Positions 5,719 to 5,847 of a stretch of DNA of 5,847 bases are shown here, in pieces (the stretch's first letter is position 1; each line of letters begins with the position of its first letter). The position numbers and the translations under genes were made by a program. The notes under the pieces are model-generated. The model was not told the DNA's origin, ran no database searches, and was given only the letters and a program-made list of their open reading frames with translations. The stretch comes from an uncultured Actinomycetes bacterium (lineage in GTDB: Bacteria > Actinomycetota > Acidimicrobiia > Acidimicrobiales > Microtrichaceae): assembly GCA_903941145.1 (NCBI GenBank), contig CAJANQ010000564.1, positions 1 through 5,847 on the forward strand, read 5' to 3'.

Positions 5719-5847
5719 ACGTGCAGGCCCGAGCGGGGCAGAACTGGGCGGCCGACGACGGCCGCTGGACCGAGGGTCGTCGGGGCGACGGGGTGGCGCC
5801 GGCAGAGCTGGGTGGTGCCGTACGGCGCCATGCCGGCCTGGTCGCCA
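5715..5847 (+). CDS. N-terminus of an unidentified operon protein (runs off right edge)
   Basis: An open frame of 44 codons starts at ATG 5715, overlaps the flippase stop as ATGA, and has a strong Shine-Dalgarno sequence. It has no stop before the window ends. The visible part begins MNVQARAGQNWAADDGRWTE, is polar, and ends AELGGAVRRHAGLVA. A polar start followed by an 'L..AVRRHAGLVA' segment is how Wzz/chain-length-determinant and related polysaccharide co-polymerase proteins often lead into their first membrane helix. That would suit the locus, but the helix itself is outside the window. The existence of the gene is well supported. Its function is only a suggestion. Confidence 0.75.
   Translation, partial: MNVQARAGQNWAADDGRWTEGRRGDGVAPAELGGAVRRHAGLVA

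Overview
The window is very GC-rich, and its real reading frames end almost every codon in G or C. Together with a leaderless-type promoter and tightly overlapping genes, this points to a high-GC actinobacterium (Actinomycetota). A class-level placement, for example Acidimicrobiia or Nocardioides-like, would be a guess. All features are ordinary chromosomal types. I see no tRNA, rRNA, CRISPR array, insertion sequence or attachment site.

Layout: (1) Positions 1-553, minus strand, hold the N-terminal 184 codons of an ATP-grasp ligase-like protein that runs off the left edge. (2) Positions 554-660 are a short divergent control region. It contains a GC-rich inverted repeat, a good sigma70-type promoter reading right, and a weaker -10-like element reading left. 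(3) Positions 661-1884 encode an exported protein made of seven repeated blade-like units of the delta-60 / beta-propeller kind. The promoter spacing predicts a leaderless mRNA beginning at its ATG. (4) Positions 1885-1976 are a 92-base gap with no convincing promoter or terminator. (5) From 1977 to the right edge runs a tightly packed plus-strand operon: family 2 glycosyltransferase, APH/choline-kinase-fold phosphotransferase, Wzx/MOP-type flippase, and the first 44 codons of a further protein. Each stop overlaps the next start (TGATG, GTGA, ATGA), so translation is probably coupled.

Taken together, the right-hand two thirds look like part of a cell-surface polysaccharide locus. The glycosyltransferase would add a sugar to a lipid-linked glycan and the flippase would move that glycan across the membrane. 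The last, truncated gene may be a chain-length (Wzz-like) protein, though only its cytoplasmic N-terminus is visible. The unusual member is the kinase-fold protein. It keeps all the key kinase residues and lies in phase between glycosyltransferase and flippase, which suggests a small-molecule or glycan kinase rather than an antibiotic-resistance enzyme. Whether the secreted propeller and the ATP-grasp protein belong to the same pathway cannot be told from this window.
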